A stretch of 64,000 bases of DNA from Membranipora membranacea (taxonomy: Eukaryota; Bryozoa; Gymnolaemata; Cheilostomatida; Membraniporidae): the NCBI GenBank assembly GCA_914767715.1, contig OU612074.1, positions 24,044,062 to 24,108,061 on the forward strand, given 5' to 3'. This document shows, in pieces, positions 24,018 to 36,736 of this stretch. Below the pieces are notes generated by a model that had not been told where the DNA came from, searched no databases, and was given only the letters and a program-made list of their open reading frames with translations. A program made the translations under genes and the position numbers. The stretch's first letter is position 1. Every line of letters starts with the position of its first letter.

Positions 24018-24740
24018 AGTATCTGGTTATTCGCAACCTGGATCCCATTCACACTACCTTGTGAATTCCGTATAACTACCTCCATCACCATAACGTAAGG
24101 TCTGACATGTCAAACATTTAGATAAAAGATCCCGCAATGTTTGCTTACCCTCATAATTGGCACCATGCCAACACAATTGCTGGATCAAATAATATCGCCT
24201 TTGTTCTCAGCAGTCAATTGGTGTCATGGGTGGGGCGGTGTTATATTGTGTGACATAACAACTGTCAAGCTGTCAACACTGCAGCGGCAGAAGTCTCTGT
24301 TTATATTTTATACTGCCTGTTAGATTCAGTCTTTGCTAGACCTTTGTATATCTATCAAGCATACTTTATCACACACAATAGAAATCTAGAATAATGTAAC
24401 CTAAAACACAAACTCGTGACTTCTGTACCCCTAAAGGTCTGTCCACACTGGGCCGAATCCGACAAAAAAAACCGGCCGATCCTGCTTTTTGACGGGTGAA
24501 CCGACCCGCACCGCGGAAAAGTCGGCCCGGTCGTGTTTTGGGCATACGGTTTTGAACGTTTGTCACAACAGACTTTTCATACCGGGAATTTCCCACGGTC
24601 AACTGTGATTGGCTGACTGGCCAGTCAACTCTTGTGAAGGAGTCCTGAAGTTTGAGTACTAGTTTCTGCTCTGACATTTCTCAAGCAAGAGTCAATTTTT
24701 CAGCTGATAAAATAAATCTAAATCATAATTCATCTTCATC

Positions 24741-25684
24741 ATGTCAGACTCAGAATCAGAACAGCAGACACTAGATAATTCTACCATGACTTGGCAAGAG
24801 TTTTTGATAGAATGTGTTAGGGCTAGACCATGTCTATATGACAAGTATGATGTCAATTTTAGTGACACCAGAGGGGTAAAGGCCAATGCCTGGGCGGAGA
24901 TTGTTGGTGAGCTAATTGCTGCAGGATTCACCACCATCAAGAACAAACCTACAAGTGAGTATACATAGAAAGTTACATAGCAATATTATCTTCCTAATTA
25001 AATTAATATTAAAAAAAAGACTCAAGTCTCCCTTCAGGTAAATTGGTTGGTTTTACTTGAGACAAACCTCCTATCATCATCATCATTATGTATGCTTGTA
25101 TGTATGTAACTAAAAATTCACTCTGTGACTGACCTCTCTAGGCTTTTGAATTGAGTTCTGGTATGATGTATATTGTATGGCAACCATTATTATTTGGGGT
25201 GTGCAGCTGTTGAATATAAACTGGGTTAAATATTCTACTATCAACTGGGCAAGAAGCCACAGTGTCATCAAAACAACATGATTTGTTTACATTTATATCT
25301 ATGTATATTGCCACAACAGCTCTATTGTGAGCCCTGTATGATGTATGGATTTGTACTAAATGTTTATGTTGGGTTTAATCAGAATTAACTATTATATAAA
25401 AGATACTAAGATACTATCTATAGCTATCCATTGTTATCCATATCATATTTTTTCTAGATTTAGAAAATGTGAAACAGAAGTGGGAATCACTGAGAGACTG
25501 CTTCACCAAGTATAAAAACAAACTAAGGGAAAACTCTGCCAGTGGAGCAGGAGCAAAAGAAATCAGGAAATACATCTATGCAGATCTGCTCGAGTTTACG
25601 GACATGAGTAAAAGAAAGCGGCTGTGAGTAACATTGGTTTTACATTCACACAACCTGTTATATATATATATACATATATATATC

Positions 25685-25734
<50 letters not shown>

Positions 25735-26304
25735 CTCCCATCTCAGCTAGTCGCAAAGTAGTGATAGCTAAAGTTTAGTCAACCCCAAACAGCTTAACTT
25801 GCATAACAACATTAACTTGACTCTAGCTAATATTTACTCCTCCATGGAATGTTAGAGCACTAATGATTTGATTACACTTTTTGTAGGTCCACATCTAACT
25901 CGCAAGTGATAAGAAGCTCTTTGACACCACAGTTGTACAGCCAGCCATCTACCTCAACCGATGTGCTGGGAGATGAAGATACACTGAGCCCTCCACCCGC
26001 TCCCACTCCCCAGTCCACACCACGGCCGAAAGGCAAACAGAGAAAAGCACCGGAGACCTCAGCCTTAGAGGAGGATATAAAAAAAAGTATGGCTGGTGCG
26101 AAGGCTGCAATTGAGGCAGCAGTTGCCAAACGTGATGAGGATTTCAATTTTGGCACTGTTGTGGCAGATCGTTTGAGAAAATTACCGGACGGTTACATTA
26201 AAGAAAATGCCAAAATTGAAATTTTGCAAGTCATCTTGCGTGCAGAACATCCAATTCCATCCAATTACAACCAGCAATCCTTTACTAATTTATTAAACAA
26301 TTAA
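24741..26304 (+). CDS. MADF-domain protein of the Harbinger element
   Basis: Three exons, 24741-24954, 25458-25623 and 25887-26304, with phases 1 and 2 that join correctly. Residues 15-110 or so form a MADF (Myb/SANT-like) domain: TWQEFLIECVRARPCLYDKY, the central ANAWAEIVGEL, then VKQKWESLRDCFTKYKNK, giving the spaced tryptophans of the fold. A Pro/Ser-rich linker follows, then a C-terminal segment with KRDEDFNFGTVVADRLRKLP, a pattern often seen at the ends of Harbinger-linked MADF proteins. In known Harbinger systems the partner protein helps the transposase reach the nucleus and bind the ends; that role is inferred here. No frame damage is visible. Confidence 0.85.
25659..25731. repeat. 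TA microsatellite
   Basis: Imperfect (TA)n with scattered C substitutions, inside the second intron of the MADF gene. Confidence 0.95.
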
Positions 26305-26624
26305 CCGTTATTACTGAACTAAAAACAATGCTTATTTATAACACCTAAATATCCTAATATATATTGTTCATAAAGTTCCAACAACATGTTTTTTATTAAA
26401 AGTTCAAATTCAAACAATTTATTTTTATTACAAGTTCAATCAACACAGTTACAAGTTACAATTACAAGTTCAAACAATATATTTTTATTACAAGTTCAAA
26501 CAATATGTTTTCGATATTCCAATCAGAAATTGTAGTTTTTATAAGTTAGGTTCTACATAAATACACTTTAATTGTAAACTCAAATATACTGTTATATCTT
26601 TAATAGTGTAACTACCCAAGCAGG

Positions 26625-28499
26625 TTATAGCCTCTGGGGCCGTCTATTCACGTAGTCATATTGCCACGGCACCTGTCCCTCATTCACAAAATAGTCAACA
26701 AAACCTTGGCGGGCTGCTGCGGCAGCAGCAGGAAAATTCCTTATACCAGTAGCAGGAGCTTGTGGTAACTGCGCATCATCAACTCGCCAGTTTCCTTGAG
26801 CAGCTTCTCCACCTCCGAATATTGTATCTGCAGCTCCTTGTGGTAGATAAGTTCTATCATTATTAACCAGCAGATAGTTATGGAGAACAGTTGTTGCTGA
26901 CACAATAGTGGTTATGTTCTCGGGTTTGCCAATAATGGGTTTCCTCAGCAGCTGCCACCTTTGAGTGAGGATTCCTACAAGAATAAGTTTTATCTATGGT
27001 TTAGAATTCATGGTCATCTTCTCTACCTGATTTTATGTAATAGAGAAGACAATTACTCCATGGTAATAATAATTCAACATGGAAAACGTAAATGTAGGCC
27101 TTATTAATTAATGGACAATATTAATCAAAATCTACTCACCAAATGCGTTCTCTATCACACGTCTTGCTCTAGACAGACGGTAGTTGTAAATTTTCTTGTT
27201 CTCTGTACCCAACTGTGCTCCAGGAAAAGGCCTCATAAGATATTCCTTCAGCGGAAATGCTTCGTCTGCTACGAAAGCATACGGCAGCATTCTCTGGCCC
27301 TCGGCAACTACTTCATCAGCTGGGAGCTTCACTGCACCTATCACAAACAAAGCATGAGTTAAGTATTCAGAACAAAAGTTGATATGTAAATTACAATGTA
27401 ACTGGAACCCAGCTCTACAAATCAAGTATCAGGATTAAACTCACCAGTCTGTAACTTCTGATTGAAGATGCAGTTACTCCACACCCCTCCATCGCTTTCA
27501 CTCCCACATTGCCCGATGTCTACCATGATGAACCTGTAGCGGCTATCAGATATGGCCATTAAGTTGATTGAGTGCAGCTTTTTATAGGCAAAGTATTCTG
27601 ACCCAGCACCTTGAGGCTTTTGGATAACGACATGCTTGCCTGAAAAATAATGGATGATTATATTGATTGACTGATTTCATATATTTGTTATGAGTATTAA
27701 AAAAACACTATGATTTTTGTTCTGGGTGTAAACTGTCGTGTTTCAAGATTATATATCTCATAGCGGAATATATTGTAATCAATAATTGACTCAATAAAAA
27801 GTGTTGATGACGCTCTACTATCACACCCTGCACCAGCAGTCTGAGCACTGTAACTATGGACAAAGGAAATTCTAACTCCTTGGACCAACCCACTCGCTAT
27901 CATCAATGTACTCTATTGGACTTCTTACCATCTATTGCTCCGAGGCAGTGTGGGAAGTTCCAGTTCTCAGCAAAGCTACAACCCAAAAAAGCTTATTAGG
28001 ATCATGCAAAAACATCATTTATGAAATATATAATCTTGAACATAATACATTATATACAATATAAGATAATCAATTATAATATACAAATATAATATACAAG
28101 TCTCTATGCAGATCAATGGAAAAAGTGTATGCTTACCCATCAGCTATGGTTTTCCATTCTGTCACTGTAGTTGGCTGCTGGAGGTACATAGGTGCCATAA
28201 CATTCCACAAAGCATTGCACACATCTACCACTACTTCTGCACAAGTAGACTTCCCCACTCTCCAGTGTTTATGCAAATTGCCGTAGTCTTCACCAGTAGC
28301 AAGGTGATGTAAAGTCAATGCTAGCTTCAGGTCTGGTGGCAGAGCTTTCCTCAGTCTCGTGTCTTGTTTGGTAATGTCAACGCGAATCAGATTTAATATG
28401 TAATCAAAAGATTCTCGTGTCATGCGTAGGTACTGATGATGCTTTTCTGGGTATAAACGAACTTCTGCTACTAGGTTATTAAACACGCCGAGTCTGTCT
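26625..28499 (-). CDS. Harbinger DDE transposase (HARBI1-like), 5' exon not resolved
   Basis: Exons from high to low: 28137-28499, 27929-27975, 27445-27639, 27140-27337, 26625-26974, all phase-consistent. The first listed exon has RDRLGVFNNLVAE and the helical region LPPDLKLALTLHHLATGE. The short 47-nt exon carries the first catalytic Asp (PHCLGAIDG, continuing GKHVV). The next has the second Asp with FIMVDIGQCG and the SDGG signature. The fourth has YAFVADEAFPL and RARRVIENAFG with the acidic residue of the triad. The last has RWQLLRKPI and TVLHNYLL. These are the marks of a DDE_Tnp_4 (HARBI1-type) nuclease. No stop or frameshift appears in these exons, so the element could be recent. The exon at 28137-28499 is entered in phase 2 from an upstream exon that I could not pin down between 28550 and 29560. 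Confidence 0.85.
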
Positions 28500-29666
28500 C
28501 TAAAATAAATAAAATTATCAAATTTGATGATAAATCCATCATTCATCACACATCAGGAACAATATAAACTTTGACATCTAGGGCTAGGCTGCTATCTAGA
28601 GGTGGCAGCATGTACCACCCATCGATAGGCACTGTGTACTAGAATCATTTATATTCACTTTATGATACCATTCAGTTAAGTATTATATATATAGTATTGA
28701 TATGTCCAAATCCTAACAACAAGTAAACAATGCAAGTGAAAAATTTGTAGAATTGGTCTGTACTGACATCTGCAAGATATCCAATCAAATGTTTGGTGAT
28801 CAATCACTGATAGCTCTGGTGACATAGCTCTAAGTACAGCTAAATGGAAACTTAAATAACATACATTTGATACCACAGTCTGTAGAAGCAACAGTGCACT
28901 GATCAATTCCAGATATGACTAATAAATATGCAAGTTAATAGTCAATCTGATACATAATATACTGATTTTGTAAGGTCTTCACTTGAGTACATGTATCTGA
29001 TGAAATGGTGAGCAAACTTTGTCAATTATGTTCTAATTTTGTACCAACACAGACAGTTATGAACTTACCATACTCACTGATGAATGGTATGAGGATACAG
29101 GTGTGATTACACGGAATATTTATTGGCAGCAGAATAACAAAATCAATCGCTTGACTTTTTTGTTTTGGGAGGGTGGGAATGTCATGTGCTGTTGTGCCCC
29201 TTTACCTACCTTGATTGATTGATTGGATGAACCCAATAACGTCGTTTGCTCTTTATTTTATCAAGTGACTTGCGCCTTGTGTAGCATTTATAGATTACAA
29301 GCATAGCCTGGTAAATTTCCAAAATGTTTTCTAGTTCCATGTTAAGATAAATTTATTTTTGGAAAATGAATTCCGGAAACGGATGTGATGATTCTGCATC
29401 GATATGATTGGCCTAGGTAATGTAGGTCGGTAAAAACGGTCCGTGTTTTTATCGCCCATCAGCCAAGTGTGTTCAAACCGACTTTTCACGGACGATTTGC
29501 CCACGAACAAAATTCGGAAACGGAATCGCCCAGCAGTGAACACGGACCAGTGTGGACAGACCTTTACACAGATAGGGGCACACATTATAACAGGCGGTTA
29601 TCCAGTTAATTGCCCTGAGGCTACATATAGCCCATTTTTTCATTAGCATTAAAATCTCTATGACAG

Positions 29667-31728
29667 GGACAGTTACAGCTGGATTTTGAGGGCAGTGTAC
29701 CGATTACTATGAGAATGGTGGAGGGGACTGGTCCAGTCTGTATTACAGGTCTGTATTATATTGTTTTATATTATTTTATATTACGTTGATATAAAAACAT
29801 TGTAATTTAGAAGATTAAATGTAAGGTATTGGTTTGTTAAGTGTCTCTCAATGTTAGCTAGCACCAGTTTTCATTAGCTAATGCCCGAGTTTGACCTCGG
29901 TTTGACTAAGGTTTGACTGTTTTATATCACATTAGCTTCAACCTTCTGACCTTGCCAGCTCATTGAACAGCTAAGTAAAACTGCTACACTGTCTCATCAA
30001 GTGGTAATCACCCAGCTCGGCTTCACTAACACTGGGTACCACTGTCTGTTGTTTCTCACATTTGATTGGCTGACTGGAGCTCACATTAGATTGGCTGACT
30101 GTATCTCACATTTGATTGGCTGACTGTATCTCACATTTGATTGGCTCCCTCAGGTAACCATGAGATGTCTCTAGAGTATGAGTTAGAGGATAATGGTGAG
30201 TTAGACGCCACTACAGATAATATAGAAGAACTGTCCGAGGCTGAGGATATCAAGTCTCCACGAGCTGCTAAACGTCAGAAAGTCAGCAACAAGGTGAGAC
30301 ATTGAGTGATAAAACAATATCTTCAGCAGACTGACTATCGGGTATCGGGCACAGTGCTGACTCAAGGCACATGCAATGAGGAGGCCCCAGAATTAATTAA
30401 GTCGACTGGTTTAAAAAGAAATTCGCCAAAAAAACTGTTTAAAGTATCCTTTGGGATGTTTACTTGGTGTAAGGGAAACTTTAGGATTAGGGAGATGAAC
30501 ATATTGTTGTACTGTACCAGATAAGACCATGACTTAACGTCATATCACCAGCTGCTGCTGCTGCTGCTTCTGAGAGTGAAGATGAGAGTGATGAGGGGGC
30601 GGAGCCTGGACAGGAAGAGGAGGAGATGGAGGAGGATGATCAGCAGAGTGATGATGAGGAGGACAGCCCTAAACCTAAAGAGAAAAAACAGGTATGAGCT
30701 ATCTGTGTACTATCTGTGTTCTGTCACTGTATTATCTTTGTACCAACAATTGGTATGATGATCAAATAGGTCAGCATCCATCCACAGTCAGGATGTTTGG
30801 GTCTACTCTAACTAGAACCAAACTCACCAGACCTGTGACCTATCTCTGTGCTGTGTTATGTCCTGCTTTACAACGCCACTATGAACAAGAAGCGCTTGTT
30901 CTTTGAATTGCATATTGTTCATAGTGGCATCATATCCGAGGTATGAGACACTTTTCCCACGATCAATAATTCAAGCCGAGTAGTGCATTGAATTTTTTTA
31001 CCATGCAAACTGTATCATAAGTAACTGCCCGACTATAACATGTATTGGTCTTGGGCTAGGCTTAAAGGGCAACCAGGGTTTCAAACAACTTCTCATTGAT
31101 TAATAGTAGATTGCACCCTCTGCATAGGGAAAAAGACAAAATCTAATTCGGATGATTATTCAGCCAGAATTCTTATGAAACATTTCTTCCATCAGGTACT
31201 CAAACTCAGCTAAAATAGAATACCAAAGAGCAGTTTCCTGTTCCTGTTATTATTTAGCCTGTGCACTACCATCATTACAGCAATGTCTTGGAACCTCCCC
31301 TAAACTGAAGTGTTACCCAGCACATTATTTACTACCCATCAATGCATCGCTGCGAAACCTTGGTTGCCCTTTAAAAAGCCTAATTAATTTGGAAGCTATA
31401 TAATATTATCCCTATCTATTTGTCGCGTATAGTAGTATATAATATAATCTTTATTTCAAACCATTGGTATGCCACCTGAAGAAAAGTGGCCAACCTTACA
31501 GGTTTGTACAAGAAAGAAAAAATATACATATATTTATAAAGTGTAATAGTACAGTATAATATTGATCGTTGGTGAAATGATTCTGTTGCTACTTTGCAGG
31601 ATTTTAAACAGAAGAAAGTGATGAATGGTGGTGGAAAAGCTGGGGGAAAAAGTCCTAAAGATATGATAAAAGCAAAAATGAAGGCCAAAAAACAGATGGT
31701 TAAAAAATCCAAAATGTTATCCGCATAA
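29667..31728 (+). CDS. Nucleoplasmin/nucleophosmin-family gene, 3' exons
   Basis: Exons 29667-29748, 30154-30293, 30575-30691 and 31600-31728, in phase, ending in TAA. The first carries the end of the nucleoplasmin core (FEGSVPITMRMVEGTGPVCI), matching the family pattern in which a valine-rich strand is followed by GSGPVHISGQH. The second continues GNHEMSLEYELED. The third is a long acidic tract (SEDESDEGAEPGQEEEEMEE), and the last is a basic, Lys-rich tail (SPKDMIKAKMKAKKQ) ending KMLSA. Nucleoplasmins are pentameric histone chaperones of nucleus and nucleolus. For exon 3 the acceptor was placed inside a CTG run (CTTCTGAG) because the earlier AG at 30551 would break the frame. AATAAA follows at 31799. 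The N-terminal half of the core is missing; its exons must lie left of the Harbinger insertion. Confidence 0.8.
30054..30150. repeat. 25-bp tandem repeat, about four copies
   Basis: The unit contains TCTCACATTTGATTGGCTGA and lies immediately before the acceptor of the second nucleoplasmin exon listed. Each copy carries ATTGG, the reverse of a CCAAT box; inside an intron this may mean nothing. Confidence 0.85.
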
Positions 31729-33364
31729 CCTTTGTAGCCTTGGATTTGTACAAGACGCTTTTTTTATTTTTATAATTTGTAAATTAGGATGAATGACCAA
31801 ATAAAACCTTGTTGGGTTTGACTATATAAAATATCACTGATGTTTCAGTTATACTTGTGTGTGTTTCAATAATTATATTTGCAATTTCTGTTTTATAATA
31901 ACGAAGCCAAATTGAGATTTAGCAGAAGTTCTTACCTAAAACTCCATAAACTATAAAATCAGTACATGTTACTCATCAGGCAAGGACCCGATGAGCTTCG
32001 CTCCGTGTTTGGAGGAACTACCGTTTTCTTGAACTCTTAGCCCTTCAAAGATAGTCGAGGGTCAGTGGTAGGGTAGTGTCCATGATACCAGGACAAAAGC
32101 AACTCAGAAAAACACTCGCATCTATTATCAATATTATAATGGCTAAAGCATACTTTAGATAGATAATTGTTGCAAGTTTTGTTGTCATACCCCCCCCCCC
32201 CCCCCCGCCCGATCTTCTGTGGTTGATAATGTAAGGCCAGTAACTAGCGATATAGCCACCTGAGAACGATGTACTATGTACGCAAGCCGCAGTCAGTGAT
32301 TAAAACAATATTAGAACAGAGTTAATTTGAGTTATCTTCTACTTGCTACTATCGACAAGTCGATGGTGAGTAGACTGTGCTGCATTTAGTGGCTGGAGAT
32401 GGAGGCTGATTCAAACAAACTGATTTAAGAAGACAAGCGATGGAATTGGGAGTGACTTCCTTCGCTCTTGGCTTTGACTTTGCCTGGCTTGACAAGCTTT
32501 GTTCGGTTTGTTCCTCCCTCCACTGAACAAGGCTTGTCAAGACAGTCTAACTTTGACGGTGATGCAATTGTAGCCGCTCTTTTTAATCCAGTATAGTACA
32601 AAATGAAGTTGATATCACAATTCAATTATAAATAATTTTATTTGTAAATCAATATGATAGTTTGTTATGTAATAAATAGCTGAAATTAAATAGCAGCTGG
32701 AACCATTGTAATATCCTGAAATCAGAAAAATTAATCACTCAGCCACTAGGATAGAACTATAACTAGAAGCGGTAATATTGGCATGCAAATGTGAATTAAT
32801 AGGACCATCCGTATTCAACATTCAACGTCAATTATTTTCCATTAGGAAACTAATATAATAATGAGGCAAACATATTATTGTCTAAACATATATCAGTAGA
32901 CAGTGTATGTTTAGAAAAAATCTTATTAGCAGAAAATTGTCTTTGAAATAAGGCAGCTTAATCTTAAGAACATTAACATCAATATGTATAAGGTGTGATT
33001 GTAGATTGCAACTGAAAAAATTGATAAAAAACTTTGATAAAACTTTGTGTGAATATATAGCTTGTTGAAGATCGTTGCCTTTCATAGGAATGAGCAGGTT
33101 TAAAAAAATATAATCCCTTTTCAAATGTCCATTGAAAAGTCGGAAATATCCAATAAATCGTTAGATAGATAATGAGTAAGAGAAATATAACATTATTTAT
33201 AATAAACAATGTAGTCTGAGATAGGTAATAGAATCTAACTAATCATTTGGGGATCTTACTCACATACGTAATATTGTATTTATGTATAGAGTTTGAACTT
33301 GTGAAGAGATCTATCTCTGAATTACTGCAGTGTAGAGGACCAGTAATATATCAGGATACTCTGA
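31729..33364. other. Spacer between convergent nucleoplasmin and caspase 3' ends
   Basis: Holds the nucleoplasmin 3' UTR with AATAAA at 31799, a C-tract at 32190-32206, and a foldback at about 32475-32555. The foldback arms include GGCTTGACAAGCTTTGTTC and GAACAAGGCTTGTCAAGAC and are related to the hairpins near 48.3, 50.7 and 53.0 kb. No gene was recognised. Confidence 0.5.
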
Positions 33365-36300
33365 CTAATCTCTTATAACCTTCCACTTATAGAAAGTAGC
33401 TTCTCTAACATTCTGTCCATTTCTTGTGATGCTCAGATCCTCTTCTAAATAAGGAAAAACTAAACTTATTTACACTGATAACAAGAATCTATAACAAATG
33501 TGGAGAATATATGACGATATTAGTGTTCTAGTGCGCTGAATATATGTTCTTTCATGTCTTACATGTGGGATATTACCATTAAATGGCTGAATGTATCCAT
33601 GATGTGCCCTTACCCTTATATATATATATTTATATATATATACACACTTCAGAACTTTATTATTTGATTATGTACCACTTACCGGGTTCCTCTTCGATCC
33701 TCGTTCTCGTCGGATTTGGTAACACAGGATTTATTAGTCTATCTGGATGGTTGTCTATTCTCTTTGGCTTGAGATAGAAGTCACCGAGTAAGAAGGTACA
33801 TCTAGACTGAGGCATAGAAGGGATTGTGCTCTGTACTCCTACACGTGCTACGATCTGTCTGATCTACAAGATGTAAGAACACCTGTTTGTGTTTTATTAT
33901 GGTCATCATTTTTATAAATCTGACATCATCATCAGGCATAGTTTTAATCAATGTATTTCTCGTACATATCATAAATCAGTAGATCGAATCAATCACAATC
34001 AACCACTTTGAACTAGATAATTTGTGTAGAGCAATTCTGTAATGGTTTGCTAAATAAGATGCTTAACCGATTTAAAGTTTCTGATTACATTTCAATCTTA
34101 TTTATCAAACTTATTTTCTTGTAATGTCAGGGCAAGCTGTGTCAAGTCAATCCGGTTGGGGCACAACACAGGACATGGATCAAGGACTGTTAGGAGGGGC
34201 ACAACACAAGACATGGATCCAAGACTGTTAGGAGGGGCACAACACAGGACATGGATTCAAGATTGTTAGGAGGGGCACAACACAGGACATGGGTCCAAGA
34301 CTGTTAGGAGGGGCACAACACAGGACATGGATCCAAGACTGTTGGGAGGGGCACAACACAGGACATGGATCCAAGACTGTTAGGAGGGGCACAACACAGG
34401 ACATGGATCCCAGAATGTTAGGTGGGGCACAACACAGGACATGGATCTAAGACTGTTAGGAAAGAAAGAAGTGGTAAACTTCTTCATTCATACACTGAAA
34501 ACTTACACATTTTGCTAGTTCTTCCAGGTGAAGTCTGTGAGCATACTTATAGAATACAGCCACAAGTGTTCTTATAAATGGTGAGCCTGTGTCAGGACTT
34601 CGAGGTGAGACGAACGCTGAAAATAAGAATATCAAAATATAACACTACGATTTTAATTTTGAGTACATCATTGATACACAACTGAAAATCAGTGGCCTTT
34701 GTTACCATATGATGCTCAGATTTGTCTTAGGTTGTGGTTTAGGGGATAACCAAGCATATGAAATCTCTGCCTCAGAGTCAAGCTTTAGTCCTTGTGCTTG
34801 TAGAAAGGATTTTGCAATCAATGTTAAGAATAATGCTTATCAGCCTACAGTCAAAGCTGGACTGCATGATGATAAACTCTGAAGTAGAGATATCATGAGC
34901 CGTTCCATCTGTGGATATCTGGTGCTGGTGGATATTATCTCCTCTTGGTAGATTCTGTATGATCGAGGATTGGGGAGTGCTGTCTGTTAGTAGCGTTTCT
35001 CTCTTTTCTGAAATTGTACAAAGACAATCATTAGTTAGAGAGTAGAGTGTAGGAGAACAATAAATGAGATTTGTGATTTACTGATGTCTCAGTAATCTTC
35101 GCACAAGCTCTCAAGTTTTAGCTCAGTATATATCTTCAATACTTCAGGAATGATGAACAACATGATGTCTATAATCAGAAAATATATAATAATGATAATG
35201 ATAATAAAAATAATAAAAATAATGAAAATGAAAAAACGACAATGAAAATGAGATAAATACTGGTGATAGCAGCTATGTCGAGCATCATTCTAGGGTTCAC
35301 TCTTAGGTTTTATACTTACTGCCGGCACAAGCTTGTATTATAATAATCTTAGGCTTCTTCTTCATAGCAGGGAAGTTCTTTGGAGAGAGGAGGTCCATTA
35401 TTTCAGTTATCTTGACTTGTTTTCCATCTGATCCAGCTACAGTTCCTTCATCTCCATGACTTGTTAAGACTAAGATAAAAGATCTGAGATGTCTGTGTAC
35501 AGATTCTCCTGTCTGAGAGTCGACCAGCTGTGTCTCCTTATGGATCTCTGAGATCATTTCCTATAATGATGAAGGCGGCAACTGATCATCAATTTGCATA
35601 TGAGAGAGCTAAGTCTGAGAATGTGTTATTTTGTTGGTTATACTAGATTATGGATTACAGATGAATATGACCAAACTAGAACCCTCTTACATCGGCGGGA
35701 TAACTTCTGTGATCTCCCACAGTGATATATCCAAGTTTTCTCAGCATCTGTTCAATGTTAGTATGATCGTGTTCTGAACCGGGTCTGGTTCCATTGTATG
35801 AGTTAGATAGTATGAGAGCTCTACCTCTTGTCTCAGACACTGTATTGCGCTCCTAGAACATAAATATCACACAGTTATTACCCTAGTTATTGATGACTGC
35901 AGATACAGAACTGGGTAAAACACATAGAATTAATAGTAAATCGAGACAGGATACTATATGGAGCATTAGCATTCAGGCACTGAGGCATTTAATTGTGGGC
36001 AACAAAACAACAGTGGATGGATGGCGTAGTAGCATTGAAGATAACAATAGATCTAACAGCTTATTGTGAACAGTTTAATACAAATTTTCGGCAAAATATC
36101 AACATCGTTAACAAGATGCGGCTGATTGTAATTTTTAAAATCAAAATTCAATCAAAATTGATCAAGTTACAAACAAAAAACCTGGATTGTGGACACAGTC
36201 GATCACTGATAGCATCTTGTATCATACCTCATTCCTGGAGGCGAGGACAGCACTATCACCTGTGACTGGCTCTAAATCAATCAGCGCTGTCTGTGAGTTC

Positions 36301-36736
36301 ACAATCTCTACAATATCGTTTATCTGCTCTTCTGTTAAATCAGCTCCAGGCTGAGATGATGGAGAGGCTAAAAATACACATCAAAGGCTGTAGGTGTAAA
36401 TCAGCTACTAAAATATAAATTTGCATTTTTATGTCATCTCTCCTAGTTTGGCTTGAATCTCAGAAGGTATCAGGTATGGATATATGACAACAGATGATTA
36501 CATAATCATAATTATGCAATCAAACCCTAAAGAAAATGAACAAAAGTTATCACACTTGGCCAGATTGCGCTTCAATTAGTACTTCAGAGTGAGAGTAATG
36601 ATACAATATCATACTTAGATAATAACTTTGAAGGTTATTGGAAAGTGCTGCTACAAACCTATAGATCTCCGATTCAGCTGGTATATCTGTAAGTGTCTGT
36701 CCAATTCACGACTTCCACTCTCTGTAATGCTGCCGC
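33365..36736 (-). CDS. Linker and caspase domain exons
   Basis: Eight exons. The two linker exons (36659-36736, 36228-36367) give a short polar segment with ADLTEEQINDIVEIVNSQ and no clear death-fold domain. The caspase domain has the expected landmarks in order: TRGRALILSNSYNG with EHDHTNIEQMLRKLGY (35691-35852); RSFILVLTSHGDEG with the catalytic His, then KIIIIQACAG with the catalytic Cys (35320-35560); a linker rich in polar residues with DGTAHDISTSEFIIM (34849-35007), a plausible cleavage zone; SFVSPRSPDTGSPFIRTL with the S1-site Arg, then YKYAHRLHLEEL (34507-34616); and QIVARVGVQSTIPSMPQ, then LGDFYLKPK (33683-33863). The last exon adds about 26 residues ending VIRD. All residues needed for an active cysteine protease appear present. 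The active-site pentapeptide is QACAG instead of the commoner QACRG. The S1-site Args (RGRA and SPRSP) suggest Asp specificity. Confidence 0.9.

Larger units (their letters stand above)
24432..29566. mobile_element. PIF/Harbinger DNA transposon, about 5.1 kb, apparently complete
   Basis: Terminal inverted repeats match for 20 bases: TAAAGGTCTGTCCACACTGG at 24432, and its reverse complement ending at 29566. The subterminal regions are also related (AAAAGTCGG at both ends). Inside are a plus-strand MADF gene (24741-26304) and a minus-strand DDE transposase gene (26625-28499 plus an unresolved 5' exon), arranged convergently. This two-gene layout (DNA-binding partner plus nuclease) is the one known for Harbinger elements. 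Clean 3-bp target duplications could not be read: TAA and TTA flank the AGGTCTG cores, which could equally be part of the repeats. The right end lies only 100 bp before a nucleoplasmin exon, so the element sits in that gene's intron. Confidence 0.85.
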
